A DNA stretch of 64,000 nucleotides from positions 400,598,093 through 400,662,092 of the forward strand of contig NC_056738.1 of assembly GCF_019279795.1 (NCBI RefSeq), given 5' to 3'. Shown piece by piece: positions 22,425-34,198 of the stretch (the first letter of the stretch is position 1; the number at the start of each line of letters is the position of its first letter). The notes below the pieces were generated by a model. It had not been told where the DNA came from. It saw only the letters and a list, made by a program, of their open reading frames with translations, and searched no databases. Made by a program: the position numbers and the translations under genes. This DNA is from Protopterus annectens (taxonomy: Eukaryota; Chordata; Ceratodontiformes; Protopteridae).

Positions 22425-23187
22425 GGGTTTCTAGATTTGAATAAATGAAGAAGAAGCATGCTGGTACTACTCATATGGGAACTTTTATGCTACCAAATGT
22501 CAGTACCTATGTCGGAGTGAGACCAGCACTGGACTTCACCAGTGACATGACAGCTATAAAAATGCCATACCGACACAACTGCATTCACAAGTCAACCCAA
22601 ATGTAGTAAATCACTCTTAGATTGACCACTCCTTAAACAGCTGTTATTATGGTGATATACTACAGAAATTGCAATATCATTAGGTATTAATATACTCTCA
22701 ACTAATCTTAATACACTTATTCCCAAATGTGCATATAACCAGGATGATTATATACATAATACATGACAGCCTTATGAGAATATAAGTGTCTTAAACAGGA
22801 AGTAGCTGCTGTTAGATTGAAGTATTGTTTCATTCTATAAAGATAATACACAGCTGTACTCAGGAGATGTCAGTAACAGAAAAGAACAAAGGCATGAAAG
22901 AGAGGGGACAAGAGCGCTGATAGAAAAGAAAACCAACAAGAGTGTAATGCCATGATAGGGGCTGAAATCAATAGGTTTCATTGTACAGTGCTCAAGACAG
23001 AGATAGCTTATCGGGTGTAGAGTCTTTGTTATGCAAATCTAAACTTGATCTACACATCAGATTTCTTAGTAAAGTCCAGTTAATGATATGTAGTTGTTTA
23101 GACTTTGCAGAATCTAGAATATGTCTGAGTTCCTGTATGAGTAGTACCAGCATGCTCCTTCTTCATTTATTCAAATCTAGAAACCTC
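22425..23187. repeat. Segment bounded by ~60-bp inverted repeats (possible MITE)
   Basis: GGGGTTTCTAGATTTGAATAAATGAAGAAGAAGCATGCTGGTACTACTCAT-type sequence at 22,432-22,485 has its reverse complement at 23,133-23,185, with only a few mismatches; key shared cores are TCTAGATTTGAATAAATGAA and GCATGCTGGTACTACTCAT. The ~760-bp segment could be a nonautonomous DNA transposon. No transposase and no clear target-site duplication are visible. Confidence 0.55.
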
Positions 23188-23196
23188 CAGAGCTAG

Positions 23197-25327
23197 CTAA
23201 CTTCACAGCACCCAAATGGAGAATAGTTGCATGACCGCTGAATCATACACCAATGCATTGTATGAACATGTACACAAATGCATGGATCTCGTCATACCCA
23301 ATAGAACCAAGATGGTCCCCTCCAAAAAAGGAAGCCAATGTGGTGGTCCCTGCCATAAACACATTCTACAACAAAAGGAGGAAACTGATGCAGAATAAGG
23401 TGAAATCCCAAGACTGGAAAAACTCCCTTAGCCTCAACAAATCCTCTAAAGCTAACTATGAAAACAGAATTGCAGCAGATAGTAAAGGCAGCCACAAAGC
23501 CATCTATAGTTATGTAAAGAATCTCCATGGCAATACCCAGATTTGCTCTGAGCTACTGCACAATAGTACCTTCTATCTATACCAAGCCAACAGATATTGC
23601 CAATATAATGGCCGACAGATTCAGTGCGGACTTTACCCCCACCAAAGGACCAATCACAATACCAGTAGATTGCCGGGCATCCAGTATTACTACTGCACAG
23701 GTTAAAACAGCACTGTCCAAGGCCAAGAATACAGCTTCTATGGGACCCGACAATATCCCTGGCTGTGTTCTACATGAACTACAGAGTGAACTAGCACCTC
23801 ACCTGTGTGCCCTGTTCAATCACAACCTGACATCAGGCTTTGTCCCTACTGAATGGTGCACTGCTACAGTCATCCCTCTCCACAAAGGAGGAGAGCGACT
23901 ACAGACCCTGGGAACTATTGTCCCATTAGCCTGACAAGTCTGATATGCAAAGCTATGGAACGCATCATCATGGATCTAACAAACAAGGATATAGGGAATC
24001 TCCAAACTCTGGATCCCACACAGTTTGGTTTTGTGAAGGGTACATCATGCCTGCTCAACTTGGTCGACTTTGAGTCAGTCACCAGGGCTGTGGATGAAGG
24101 CAAGGTGGTCCATACAGCTTACCTTGATCTGGCCAAAGCCTTTGATATCATTCCCCACTCAGGAATCAGAAAAACCCACTAAGCTAGGCATCAACCCCTA
24201 TATCACTAGGTGGATTGCAAACTGGCTCACAGATAGAACCCATAGTGTGAAATTAGCTGATTCCAAGTCAGACTGCCGACCAGTCATGAGTGGAGTCCCA
24301 CAGGATCGGACCTGGGTCCTCTCCTGTTTGGTATCTGCTTCTCAAAAGTCCAGGTCAACATGAAGGGACTCTGGCTGACAAGGTTTGCAGATGATTGAAA
24401 GTTGGGAGCCATTATTAACTCCTCAAGTGATGTTGACATCCTACAGAAAGGCCTCACTGAGACCAACGACTGGTGTGAGAACCATGGCCTTAAGCTCAAT
24501 GTCAAAAAATGTGTTGTCATTCCCTTTGGGGAAAAAAAAACAGTTCCTATGAATTACCACATCCATGGTGGTCCACTGAACACAGAAGGCATTATAAGAG
24601 ATCTGGAAACACAGGTTGACAGCAGCCTCTCTTTTGACCACCACATTGCCACTGTGGTCAGAAAATCCTTCTATGTGGCACATCTCATTACTAAGGGTTT
24701 TGCATTCAGGAAGAAAGAGGTCATTGTCTCCCTCTACTCTTCCCTCATTAGCCCAATCATTGAGTACAATGCCCCATTTGGCATGTACTTCACTAAACAC
24801 TTGCAACAATTGGAGAGGCTGCAAAAGTACCTCACAAAGGGGATCCTAGGCCTTAAACACTTGTCCTATATGGACAGACAAAAAATTCCAACTATTCTCT
24901 GTCTCATCGCCTACTTAGAGGTGATCTCTGCTTGACTTACAAAGCCATGTCTGACCCAGCTCTGTTAGAAATGCTACATCTAAAGAAATCCCAATCCCAC
25001 CGCACCACATGCTCCAGAGACCTCAACCTCATTACCACAATCAACAGAACGTGCTGGGGGGGCAGGTTCATAACCCAGCGACTGCCCATGCTATGGAATA
25101 GACTTCCCATACATGTCAAACAGAGAACCTCACTGGCCCTCTTCAAGAGAAATCTTGATGAGTGGATGGGAAATAGAAAATTCACCCTGGGGGAATCACT
25201 CCAGTGGCTCTGCTCGACAGAGGCACTGGGAATTAAGGTCAGGTGGCATGATGCCAAGGTTATCCTATGGGTTAGGCTTGTAAAGGCTCCAGGGCCATTA
25301 GCCTAGTACACACCTATGAACCTATGT
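23197..25327 (+). mobile_element. CR1-like LINE copy C, 5'-truncated
   Basis: Carries ORF2 from the end of the endonuclease linker to the 3' end. The tail is ACACCTATGAACCTATG, i.e. two copies of an 8-bp unit like the octamer tail of CR1 elements. Motifs are near-identical to copy A: 'ASMGPDNIPGCVLHEL', 'AYLDLAKAFDIIPHSGI', 'WIANWLTDRTHSVKLADS'. The frame shifts several times. It starts directly after the inverted-repeat segment. Confidence 0.88.
23220..25290 (+). pseudogene. CR1-like ORF2 relic (copy C)
   Basis: In order: linker ('AESYTNALYEHVHKCMD', 'IPNRTKM'), RT ('GPDNIPG' at 23,745; 'LDLAKAFDIIPHS' at 24,121 with catalytic Asp; 'SGVPQ' at 24,290; active-site box near 24,385 disrupted by a stop), then 'MNYHIHGGPLNTEG', 'HLITKGFAFRKKEV', 'RLQKYLTKGILGLKHLSYMD' and 'LPMLWNRLPIHVKQ'. 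Copy A shares this order. Not functional. Confidence 0.85.
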
Positions 25328-27821
25328 TACAGTCTTAATGATACGAGTATCTCCATGCATGCCTTACCAGTTACCACCAATATTAGCTGTTATCAGGTAT
25401 CAAATGTGTTACTTTGCATTTTTGATAACAGTGTTTGCATCTTATATTTTTGAACAAATATATGGAACTTTTGCAAGGCAATACTAGTTTAAAAAACATT
25501 AAAATGATTATTACCAAATGGTCTGCATTTCATTTCACCTGAATATTGCTATGTAGAAAAAAGGCCAGGTGTATGAGAACTTCATTTAAAAGCAGATTTT
25601 CCTAACTGGTAACTTCATAATTCATTATTTCTCCATATCACCTTCAGAAAAAGATTGTTAGCCTCTGTAGTTCCTGTATTGTGGATTGCACCTCCCAGTG
25701 ATATATATATTGTGATATTTCATGCAAGGCTAGGACAGTGTGCCCATTTTCCATGCTTCATAGAGTAAGTCTCAATGATGGTATCTAACTTTACAGTACT
25801 GGACTGTTCCCTGCTGCAGTTGCAACCATATATGCACAACTAAAACAATGAATACTGTTACTGTACTCACTTCCAATTAGCAACTCATCTGAGGTGCTGG
25901 TCATGCACCCTGAGAGTTTGTGCCTGAGCAGCCACCACCCCTTTGCCCCACCCTAGTTATGGTACTGTGCAAAGCCAGTACAGATAAGTAAGCATGCTCA
26001 GAGCAGAATCTTCTGCCACTCAAAGGTTTTGTTTGTTATTATGATTCGCTTTTCTTTTTTAATTTTAGAATTATTCTAGAGTAAAATTACATTATTAATT
26101 AGAAAGGGATGAGTACTAATTAATTATTGTATTATGTATCAAGTTTTAAAGATGACATATCATTCATTACATTATCAGATGTTTTGTCATGAATGGAATC
26201 TGGACTTGCCTTTTTTCTGCATTACTATACTCATTTGAGTATTTATATTTTGAGTATTATTTTTTTCTGATTTATTTGGCACAATAATTTTCTTGTCTGT
26301 TGATGGGAGCTTTGCTGGGAAATGCCTACCTAAAGAGAAAGAGTTGGTATATGCATTGGGCATACAGTATTTGTATATACATCAAAACATTCCTTGTATC
26401 TTTTGAACCAGATCTACTTGGTTTGGTAAGTTTTAAAGATTAACCAAAGTACAAGGCTCATGTCTAAATTAGCTGCTCCTGCTGCTGTTGCAGGAAAACC
26501 TGCATTTTGACAAGCTTTTCAATTTAAACTTCAAATTGCTGTTAAACATGATTGGGGTACACCAGATCATTTATACCTATTGTTTCTGGAGATCACTTTT
26601 ACAGTCTTATGTGTGTTTTTTTAATCATCCATTTTTACAAAGATTACATTTAGATGTCTGGGAATTGTATTATTAACACCAAAACATTTTGTTTGCAAAT
26701 GGTTTTGTGAATTTTTATAATAACAGAATGGTCTAGATTTTAGAAAAATAGGATTCTAAACATTAAAGTGATTTTTACTGCCACATAATTTGCTTAAGAA
26801 AAGATCCAAGTATCAGGTTCAACATTTGAATGTTAAGTTTTTTTTTTCAGATTTCTAGCCTTGAAGAGTTTTGTGTAAAAATAATCAGAATGAGACTTTC
26901 AGTAAGATCTCTTCTCCTTCCATTAGATTTGGCCACAAGAAATTCTCTAAAGTTTTATTATAAGTGAGACTTTATTCAGTTATCTCAGTTCACTGCCTTC
27001 AGAAGACAAGTACAATCTGTCCTCAGCAAAAGGACAGAAGCACATGGGGCCACCTTAAGACTGGGAGGCTTTGTTAAGTCCCTCATATGTTTCACCAACC
27101 ACTCTTAATCTGGTTCTGTTGAAGTTATTGCTGGATGCACTACCCCCTGCCTTTTGGAGCAGGTTGGGCAGGGTTAGTCATGAGTGATATTATTTAATTG
27201 ATGTTCAGGCAATGTTACAATTGATGACACACCCACCAGCATTTTTTAAAAGTAGTGAACTGAGAGTTATAGTTATTTGAATCAAACTTCTCAATAATAA
27301 TGTTTTCAGTAACTGCACTTTCATGGTTGTAATCTGAGGTACTGGTGGCTACTGTTAAATGACTTGATAATGTTAAATAGAAGGATCATAAGCGCAATCT
27401 AAAGGGAGGGAGGGTTGCCTCTCCCTTAATCCCACCATTAAAACAAACTGTGAAAAAGCACAGTTACTGGTTACAACAAGATTACCAACTGAAATCCTAA
27501 GGGGGACTGCTTCCCTCTTAATCCACCTAGAAAAAGGTTTATTGGCTATACCACTAGCCATAAGCACCAAATAAAAAATGTAATGCACCATCAAATGACA
27601 GAAAATTGCTACCAATAAGACTCATTAAGACACAGTAATAGGGTAATTAATGGAGGCTATCAACCCCCCCCCTTAGGATAGCATTCTATAAACCTCTTGC
27701 AATCAGCAACTTTTTTCTGGATGTTTTAGCAGGTGTTGGCTACTAACTGCCAATAACGCTCAGTTAGGGACAGTACTGGCTGCCAAGGCTCTTTAATGAA
27801 CTGCTAAAACACCCTCAGACA

Positions 27822-27823
<2 letters not shown>
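25328..27823. other. Gene-free AT-rich stretch
   Basis: I see no reading frame with recognisable motifs, no LINE motifs and no LTRs here. Short runs only (for example a poly-C run at 27,665). Confidence 0.5.

Positions 27824-27898
<75 letters not shown>
27824..27898. repeat. (GT)n microsatellite
   Basis: About 37 GT units, uninterrupted. Confidence 0.98.
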
Positions 27899-27900
<2 letters not shown>

Positions 27901-28435
27901 GGTTACAGTTGCACTGTATGGTCTTGTAATCATCAGCCTTTTTTTCCTAGTGCTTTTCTTTGGTGCGGGTTTAAGGGGCCAGAAACCCAACCCCCATATG
28001 ATTGCAGTTAATGGTCATTCTGGATAACATTACAGTGGGTTGGAAGTGGAAAGCTTTCAAAATTAGACTTACTGAAAACAGATTAACATACGTTACAATT
28101 AGTACTGTAAAACTGATTGGTGTATTTTGATTTCTTGCACGTGTAACCTTTAGCACTCATTATTTTTTACAATTAACATATTGTATGTTTGATTAGATAT
28201 CACTGGTGTACCAGTGGATTTAGGGATTATATTGGTAAAACATATGTGTATTGTTGATTTTATGTACATGCATGGTAGTTAATTTTACTTTTTTGAAGCC
28301 CAGGCTGTAGAATGTAGTCTAGCAGACTTCTCAACTGTACCCATTTTGGATATATTCTCCTCCTTCTAGGATTCATTTACACTCATCACATCATTTTCCA
28401 AATAATTGCACCTGTTATGGAAACACGGCCCCATT
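27899..28435. other. No gene seen
   Basis: AT-rich sequence without recognisable coding or repeat structure. Confidence 0.4.
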
Positions 28436-28690
28436 TAATAAATCACTCCACTACACAATTTTGAAGCTTTTTAGTATACAGGAAAACAGACCACATGACC
28501 AACATACAGATAGTAGTCAGGCTTTATTTACCCTCTTCATATGATTTTTAAAATAACTATTCCTATTCTGGAAATAGGATTGATGCACCCTTTCACACAA
28601 TTTTCCTAATCACCCCACCACTCACAATTTTGAAGCTGTTCAGTACACAGGAAAACAGACCAAATGACCAACATGCAGTGGCACCAATAA
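28436..28690. repeat. Imperfect tandem duplication, offset 169 bp
   Basis: 'CACAATTTTGAAGCT' followed by 'CAGGAAAACAGACCA' and 'ATGACCAACAT' occurs at 28,454 and again at 28,623, with 'AATCAC' upstream in both. The two units are diverged, so the duplication is old. Confidence 0.7.
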
Positions 28691-28867
28691 TTTAAAGAAT
28701 GAACGAAAAAAATAATAATTTAAAGAAAGACTGCCCATATTTTACATCTCTGTTTTTCAGGGGAAAAAAGTAATTGTCTTTTTTAGGTAATAAGAATGCT
28801 TCAATCCATCCAACACCCCCTTTTCCCATTTTTGTACGAGGTCAGGGTGTCACTTTTTCAGTGACAA

Positions 28868-29154
28868 TCATCTAGATACAAGGTTTACACTGCCAGTTGG
28901 CTAGTCCTGCTGCAGTAGATCTTCCACACCACACGCTCACATGCATACTCATACCTATGGACAATTTAGTGTGTCCAGTCCATCTACTGCATGTCTTTGG
29001 AATGTGGAAGGAAACTGGAGCAGCCAGAGGAAACCCACATGAACACAGGGAAGACATGCAAACTCCACACAGAAGGCACCCCAGCTGAGAATTGAACCCG
29101 AGAACCACTTGCTGTGAGGAGACAACACTAAGTGCTGCACCACTGTGCCACCCT
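28868..29154 (-). mobile_element. V-SINE / DANA-like tRNA-derived SINE
   Basis: Minus strand starts GGGTGGCACAGTGGTGCAGC, a tRNA-like head with an A box, and has a B box in GGGTTCAATTC. The body then has GTGTGGAGTTTGCATG, CCTGTGTTCATGTGGGTTTC, CTCCAGTTTCC and CCAAAGACATGC. This conserved central segment is the signature of V-SINEs, known from fishes and lungfish and including zebrafish DANA. It lies on a diverged copy with no coding capacity. Confidence 0.85.
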
Positions 29155-29381
29155 ATTAAAGTATTCAGATTTTACATGAAATCTTTAATAATATGCTTAT
29201 ATTTCAAAATTATTTTTGTCATTCTGTTTTTTTTTTATTTATGTTCCTGCTTAGTCCTTATGGAAGTAGGAGGAGTTAATGGCTATTTTGGTATCCAAAT
29301 GTTATTCTAATTAGTCACATTTATTGGATGTACCTACTAGTTTATTTTCATTGTCTGCCTCAGACTGAAAGATTTGCAGTC

Positions 29382-29645
29382 CATACATCTCAACTGTCCA
29401 GAACTTTGCAGAATGCCCACATTTATTCCTCATTTTTTTGGTCTGTTCCATATAAATTTTAGTTTTTTTGGCAAACATTTCAGTTTCAAACTTCATATAT
29501 TTCTGTAAAATGCATGGTGATGCAAAACCTGTCACTCTATCAACTTTCTAAATGTATAAGAGAAATACTTATAATGTGTTCCTGATTTTGAGCCTGTGTC
29601 CTGCCATCATTTTTTGCTTTGCCCAGATTTTTTGTACTAAAAGTC
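29382..29645. repeat. Dispersed repeat, copy 1 (see 34,199-34,561)
   Basis: CATACATCTCAACTGTCCAGA, 'TTTGGTCTG', 'TTTCAGTTTCAAACTTCA', 'TGTGTTCCTGATTTTG' and 'GCCCAGATTTTTTGT' appear in the same order as in the copy at 34,199-34,561. Its left end matches; the right inverted end is decayed here. Confidence 0.65.
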
Positions 29646-30071
29646 TACTACGTACTGAAATCTGACAGCTGATAACATTTGTGGGCAGACTTCACTCAGT
29701 TACCTTCTTTAAGTAAACAGATGACTGCATACCATATGAGGGCTTTACTTCTGGTGTTGATCAAGAGTTAATGTCTAGTTTACTTACAGCCTAATTTACT
29801 TACATTACAAATGCACATCAGGAGCATTAGGTAAGTACATTAGTATTCCCACAGTGAAATCTAAGACTGGGGGTTGCTACAGCTACGAGGTAGTACATTG
29901 GACAATAACCTGCAAAGCTCTCAAACTCTTACCTTGCACCTTTTAAAATATTATTACTATTAACTTGAGAAGCTGACAGAGTAAGAAAATGTGAATTAAT
30001 GTGCATTTTCTGAAGCAAAAAAGTCTTGCTGTAATTGTTGTCATTATTACTTAAAAGTAATCTATCACCTT
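29646..30071. other. No gene seen
   Basis: No recognisable features. Confidence 0.4.
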
Positions 30072-31317
30072 GTTCATAAGTAAGTACTAGACCAGCTACC
30101 CTTGGGGGCCATTTTAAGTCTAGCTAGTTTCCCTTTCTGTGCTTGGATTAACCTATCCCATTTGTTTAGAGATTGGCTTTAACCATCCCATAGTCAATAA
30201 TTATATATTACCCCAGTGTACCCCAATGAGAATAACTGGGATCATACCATAGATAATTTGAGGAGACACATGCATGGGATAAAGTATTTAGGAGCTGCCT
30301 TGTCCATTAGTACTACAGGGGGCAGTTCTGTGATAAATGTTCTGCTTCCTAGCCTTAGATCCAAGTTGCAGTTGAATATAAACAGGGATTAACTGTTTAT
30401 GTGGATGGAGAGTCTACTCCAGAACAGTGGTTTCCTCTGTGAGATATACCTGCCTTTTCAAACTGTTCTGTTGATGTTGCAGAAGAGGTTTAGATCCCTA
30501 AGCCAAGTATTTCTGATGTGCAGTAAATGCATCAGTACTTGGACAAAGAATGTCGTGTATGCCAGACACAGGTGACTTCTTAGCAGTCTGTAGGATACAG
30601 AGTATAGTGATATGGCATTGAGTCAGTCCATGAAGGACATGCTGTTTAGGCCTTGTATCCTTTTAGAAAGGTATCTCTGTGGGTGTTTCAAGCATATAAA
30701 TGACAAAGGTGGTACTATATTCAATGACTGGCCTATGCCAAAGGGGGCATTATATTCAATGACTGGCCTATGCCAAAGGGGGCATTATATTCAATGACTG
30801 GCCTGATGAAGGCTGATTACTGGAGGGCAATGACATCCTTAGATCTAGACACAGTCTTGTTGTTTATAAGCTGTACAATATAGAAGGGCTTTCTTAAAAT
30901 AAAGGAGACATGTTGGTCAAAAGTTGGGTCATTGTCCACAGAAGTTCCAAAATCCCAAACAGCTGGGTCAATTCATAGGGGCGTATTGTCAATGTGGTAT
31001 TTCCCTGGGGTAGATGAATTCCCAAAGGATACTGTAACACATCTTTTTGTCATTTGGTTTCAGTCAACAATTTTGGCACCAGATATTTATTTGGGACAAG
31101 CCTCCGTGCATGATGGATAAGCCATTTGCATATTCAATTACTTCTCCTAGCTTACAGTCATCTACAAACTTACTCAGAGCCCTTTGGTATCTTCTTTTAC
31201 TTTAGAAAAGTAGATACCAACCAGGAGAGGTCCCAGAACAGAATCCTAGGAGACCACTGGTGACTAGTCTCTTCATGGAGGTGACTTTCACTATTTTGAA
31301 TTCCTATCTTGTGTCAT
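30072..31317 (-). mobile_element. Old CR1-like LINE copy I, 3' part (split by copy D)
   Basis: A diverged minus-strand CR1-like copy. Its 3' end aligns with the other copies (TTCATAAGTAAGTACTAG...CCTTGGGGGCC against TTCATAGGTTGGTACTAGG...CCCTAGGGCC). Further along, the plus strand shows the complements of 'GLFRPC' and 'FVDDCKL' (TTACAGTCATCTACAAACTT) and 'GTSPGWYLLF' blocks. It stops at 31,317 and continues at 34,016. It contains a 35-bp triplicate near 30,716-30,805. It is older than the other full copies. Confidence 0.75.
30716..30806. repeat. Tandem triplicate, 35-bp unit
   Basis: TCAATGACTGGCCTATGCCA starts at 30,721 and 30,756 and the same unit begins again at 30,791 before breaking off into CTGATGAAGG. 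The period is exactly 35 bp. The unit lies in the C-terminal ORF2 region of copy I. Confidence 0.92.
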
Positions 31318-31502
31318 AGATTCATAGGTAGGTAATAGGCTATTGGCCAAGGGCCTAAGTAAGCCTAGCCAACAAGGTTCCCTGGCTTACGCCACCCAAG
31401 AAAGTTAATTTCCTGTGCCCCTGTCAAGCAGAACCACAGAAGTGATCCCTGGGTTGTATTTCCTATTTCCCATCCACTCATCAAGATTTTTCTTGAAGAG
31501 TG

Positions 31503-32944
31503 CTAATGAGGAACTTTGCTTGACATAGATGGGTAGCTTGATCCAGAGTATAGAAGTCTCTGAGACAGGAATCTATCCCTCCAGCATGTCCTGTTTATTG
31601 TGGTGACAAGGTTTAGGTCCATAGAGCGTGTAGTTTGGAGGGATTGGGATTTCTTAAGGTGTAGCATGTCCAACAGCTCTGGGTTTAACATAGCTTTATA
31701 TGTTAGGCAGAGATCTCCTCGGAGTAGGCAATATGCTACAGAATAAAGCTGGAGTTTTTTGAGATGGTCAGTGTAGGGCATCTGTTTGAGGCCAGTAGTC
31801 CTCTTTGTGAGGTACTTCTGTGGCCTTTCCAGCTGCTGCAGATGTCTTGTGAGGTACATTCCAAAAGAGGCATTGTACTCTATGATGGGTCTAATGAGTG
31901 CTGAGTAGAGGGGAGCAATGACCTCTTTTTTCCTGGATGAGAACCCTTTTGTGATGAGGTGTGCCACATAGAAGGATTTCCTGACTACTGTGGCGATGTG
32001 ATTATCAAAGGAGAGACTACTGTCCACCTGGGTCCCAAGGTCTCTTATCACACATTCAGCATTAAGTAGACTGCCGTTTATGTGGTAGTTCATGGGTACA
32101 GAGTTTTGACCAAAGGGGATGACAATGTACTTTTGGCACTGAGCTTGAGGCCATGCCTCTGACACCAGACATCTGTCTTAGTGAGGCCCTTCTGTAGGAT
32201 GTCCATATCATTTAGGGATGCGACTATGGCTCCTAGTTTGCAATCATCTACAAACTTCATTAGCCAGAGGCCTTCTGTGCTAGCCTGTACTTCAGAGAAG
32301 TAGATACCAAACAGGAGAGGTCCCAGGACTGAACCTTGTGGTACTCCACTTGTCACTGGTTTGAAGTCAGATTTGGAGTCTGCAACTTTTACAGTGTGGG
32401 TTCTGTCAGTGAGCCAGTTGGCAACCCATCTTTTGACATAGAGATTTATACCTAGTTTAGTGAGTTTAGCTATAATTCCAGAATGGGGGATGGTATCGAA
32501 AGCCTTGGCGAGGTCAAGATAGGCTGTGTGAACCACCTTACCCTCGTCTATGGCTTTGGTGACTGCCTCAAAGAAGTCAGTCAGGTTCAGAAGGCATGAT
32601 CTACCTTTCACAAACCTGAACTGGGTGGGGTCCAGAGTTTGGAGGTTACCAATGTCTTTGTTTATGAGTTCCATGATACGTTTCATGGCCTTGCAGACCA
32701 GGCTCGTCAGGCTAATAGGGCAATAGTTCCCAGGATCAGTGGTGGCTCCCCCTTTGTGGAGTGGGATAATTGTTGCTGTGCGCCATTCAGTGGACACAAA
32801 GCCTGATGTGAGACTATGACTGAACATGGTGCTTAGGTGGGGAGCCAGTTCATTCTGAAGTTCATGTAAAACGTAGCCTGGGATGTTGTCTGGGCCCATG
32901 GATGCTGTGTTTTTGGTTTCAGAGAGTGCAGCTTTTACCTGCAT
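31503..32944 (-). pseudogene. CR1-like ORF2 reverse transcriptase relic (copy D)
   Basis: RT read on the minus strand: 'ASMGPDNIPGYVLHEL', 'WRTATIIPLHKGG', 'NYCPISLTSLVCKAMKRI', 'LDPTQFRFVKGRSCLLNL', 'AYLDLAKAFDTIPHSGI' (catalytic Asp kept), 'SGVPQGSVLGPLLFGIYFSE', 'LMKFVDDCKL' (active-site box, FVDD for FADD), then the C-terminal block through 'GLKQMPYTDHLKKLQL' and 'CWRDRFLSQRL'. One long open segment of about 280 codons covers the RT core, then the frame shifts near 32,100. It is not intact, but better kept than copies A and C. Confidence 0.88.
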
Positions 32945-32974
32945 AGATGTGATTACAAGGATTCTGCATTCTTC

Positions 32975-34008
32975 CTATATAGATATGGGCCCCTTAGGGG
33001 GTGGGGGTGGGGTTAAAGTTAGCACTGAACCTATCTGCCAGGATGTTGGCAATATCAGTTGGTTCTGTAATTTTTGTGCCGTTGTGCTGTAACTCATAGC
33101 AGATCTGGGTGTTGCCATTGAGATTCTTGACATAGCTATAGAATGATTTGTGGTTGCCCTTAGAATCAGTGGCAATTTTGTTTTGTAGCTAGCTTTAGAG
33201 GATCTTATAAGGGATCTCAGCTTCTTACTGAAGCTGGCCAGGCAGCTCCTCCACTCATGGGATTTTAATCTCTCTTTTGCAACAGTTTCTTCCTTCTGTT
33301 GTAGAGTTTGCTTATGGCAGGGGATCACCAGATTGGCTTCCTTTTTTTGGAGGATAGCATCTTGGTTCTGTTTGGGATAGCATGATCCATGCACTTGTGT
33401 AAGTGCTTATAGAGTGTATTTGTGTAGGATTCAGCAGTCATAACTGTATTGTCCATCTGCATGGGTGTCATGAAGTTTACCACTTCTGTCTTAAGAAGCA
33501 TGAAGTTGGCTTTGGAGAAATGTTTTACCGTGGTTTCCTTAAAGGTAGGTGGGCGCGGGATGAGGATATCTAGGGTGATTAGCTTATAGTCAGATCTGAC
33601 CAATGAGGAGTTGATTTCAGGTGTGGAACACCGGTCACTCATGTAGTTGAAATCGCCCATTATTAGAGTGTTTGGTTGAACCCTAATATTTTCCAGTATA
33701 TCAAGAAAAGAGGAGTGGGAATCCTGGGGCATGGTGGGGGATCTGTAGCAAGCTACAATTTGGATTGCAGTTTTGCCCAGAGTTAGCTGCACTTGGATAA
33801 TCTTGGATGCATTATGCTGCGCAACTATCCTAGAGGTGTGGATATCCTTAATGAATATGGACACACCTCCGCCTTTGGTGTTCTGGTCCAGGTTAGATGG
33901 CTGAAAAGTGTGGTATAAGTAATAGCCTGGTAAAGCAGGGGTGCTGTCTAGAGCCTTGAACCAGGTCTCAGTCACTGCACAGATATCGAGTTCTCGATAT
34001 CTGCACAC
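32975..34008 (-). pseudogene. CR1-like ORF2 endonuclease and linker (copy D)
   Basis: The endonuclease, here only its C-terminal two-thirds: 'ICAVTETWFKA' (catalytic Glu in TETW), 'GGGVSIFIKD', 'AIQIVACYRSP' and 'LIMGDFNYMSD' (GDFN, catalytic Asp-Asn). The linker follows with 'AESYTNTLYKHLHKCMDHAIPNRTKM' split over two short blocks. The region is frame-shifted relative to the RT and the N terminus is missing at the 5' truncation. Confidence 0.85.
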
Positions 34009-34015
34009 ATATTGA

Positions 34016-34198
34016 TGTCATGTGAGCCATTTGGCAATCCAGTGGGTGATATAGGGATATGACTTGTCCCTACTGACATGTCTTCTCAAATTGCTAGTTT
34101 TTGGGAGGGAAATAAATTTTAGAGCCAAAACCAAAGACATTTGAGAGGTGGGATAACCTGTGTGGCGAATCTACTCTGAAAATAATACGCCAGAGAAG
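34016..34198 (-). mobile_element. Old CR1-like LINE copy I, continuation
   Basis: After copy D the older copy resumes. GTGAGCCATTTGGCAATCCA and 'GGGTGATATAGGG' match the complement of the 'WIANWLTDRT' region (GTGAGCCAGTTTGCAATCCA) that follows the SGVPQ block in other copies. This confirms that D was inserted into I. Confidence 0.75.

Larger units (their letters stand above)
31318..34015 (-). mobile_element. CR1-like LINE copy D with 6-bp target-site duplication
   Basis: The longest, best-preserved ORF2 of the plain CR1-like copies besides F. It runs from inside the endonuclease ('ICAVTETWF' near 33,985) to the 3' end (CCTATGAATC on the minus strand). TGTCAT flanks both ends (31,312-31,317 and 34,016-34,021), and the outside sequence is the older copy I. 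The 5' end has a small palindrome (CAGATATCGAG/CTCGATATCTG), perhaps a snap-back at truncation. Confidence 0.9.

Noticed and set aside
27793-28027. Open frames made of Thr-His or Cys-Val repeats
   Set aside because: They are translations of a (GT)n microsatellite.
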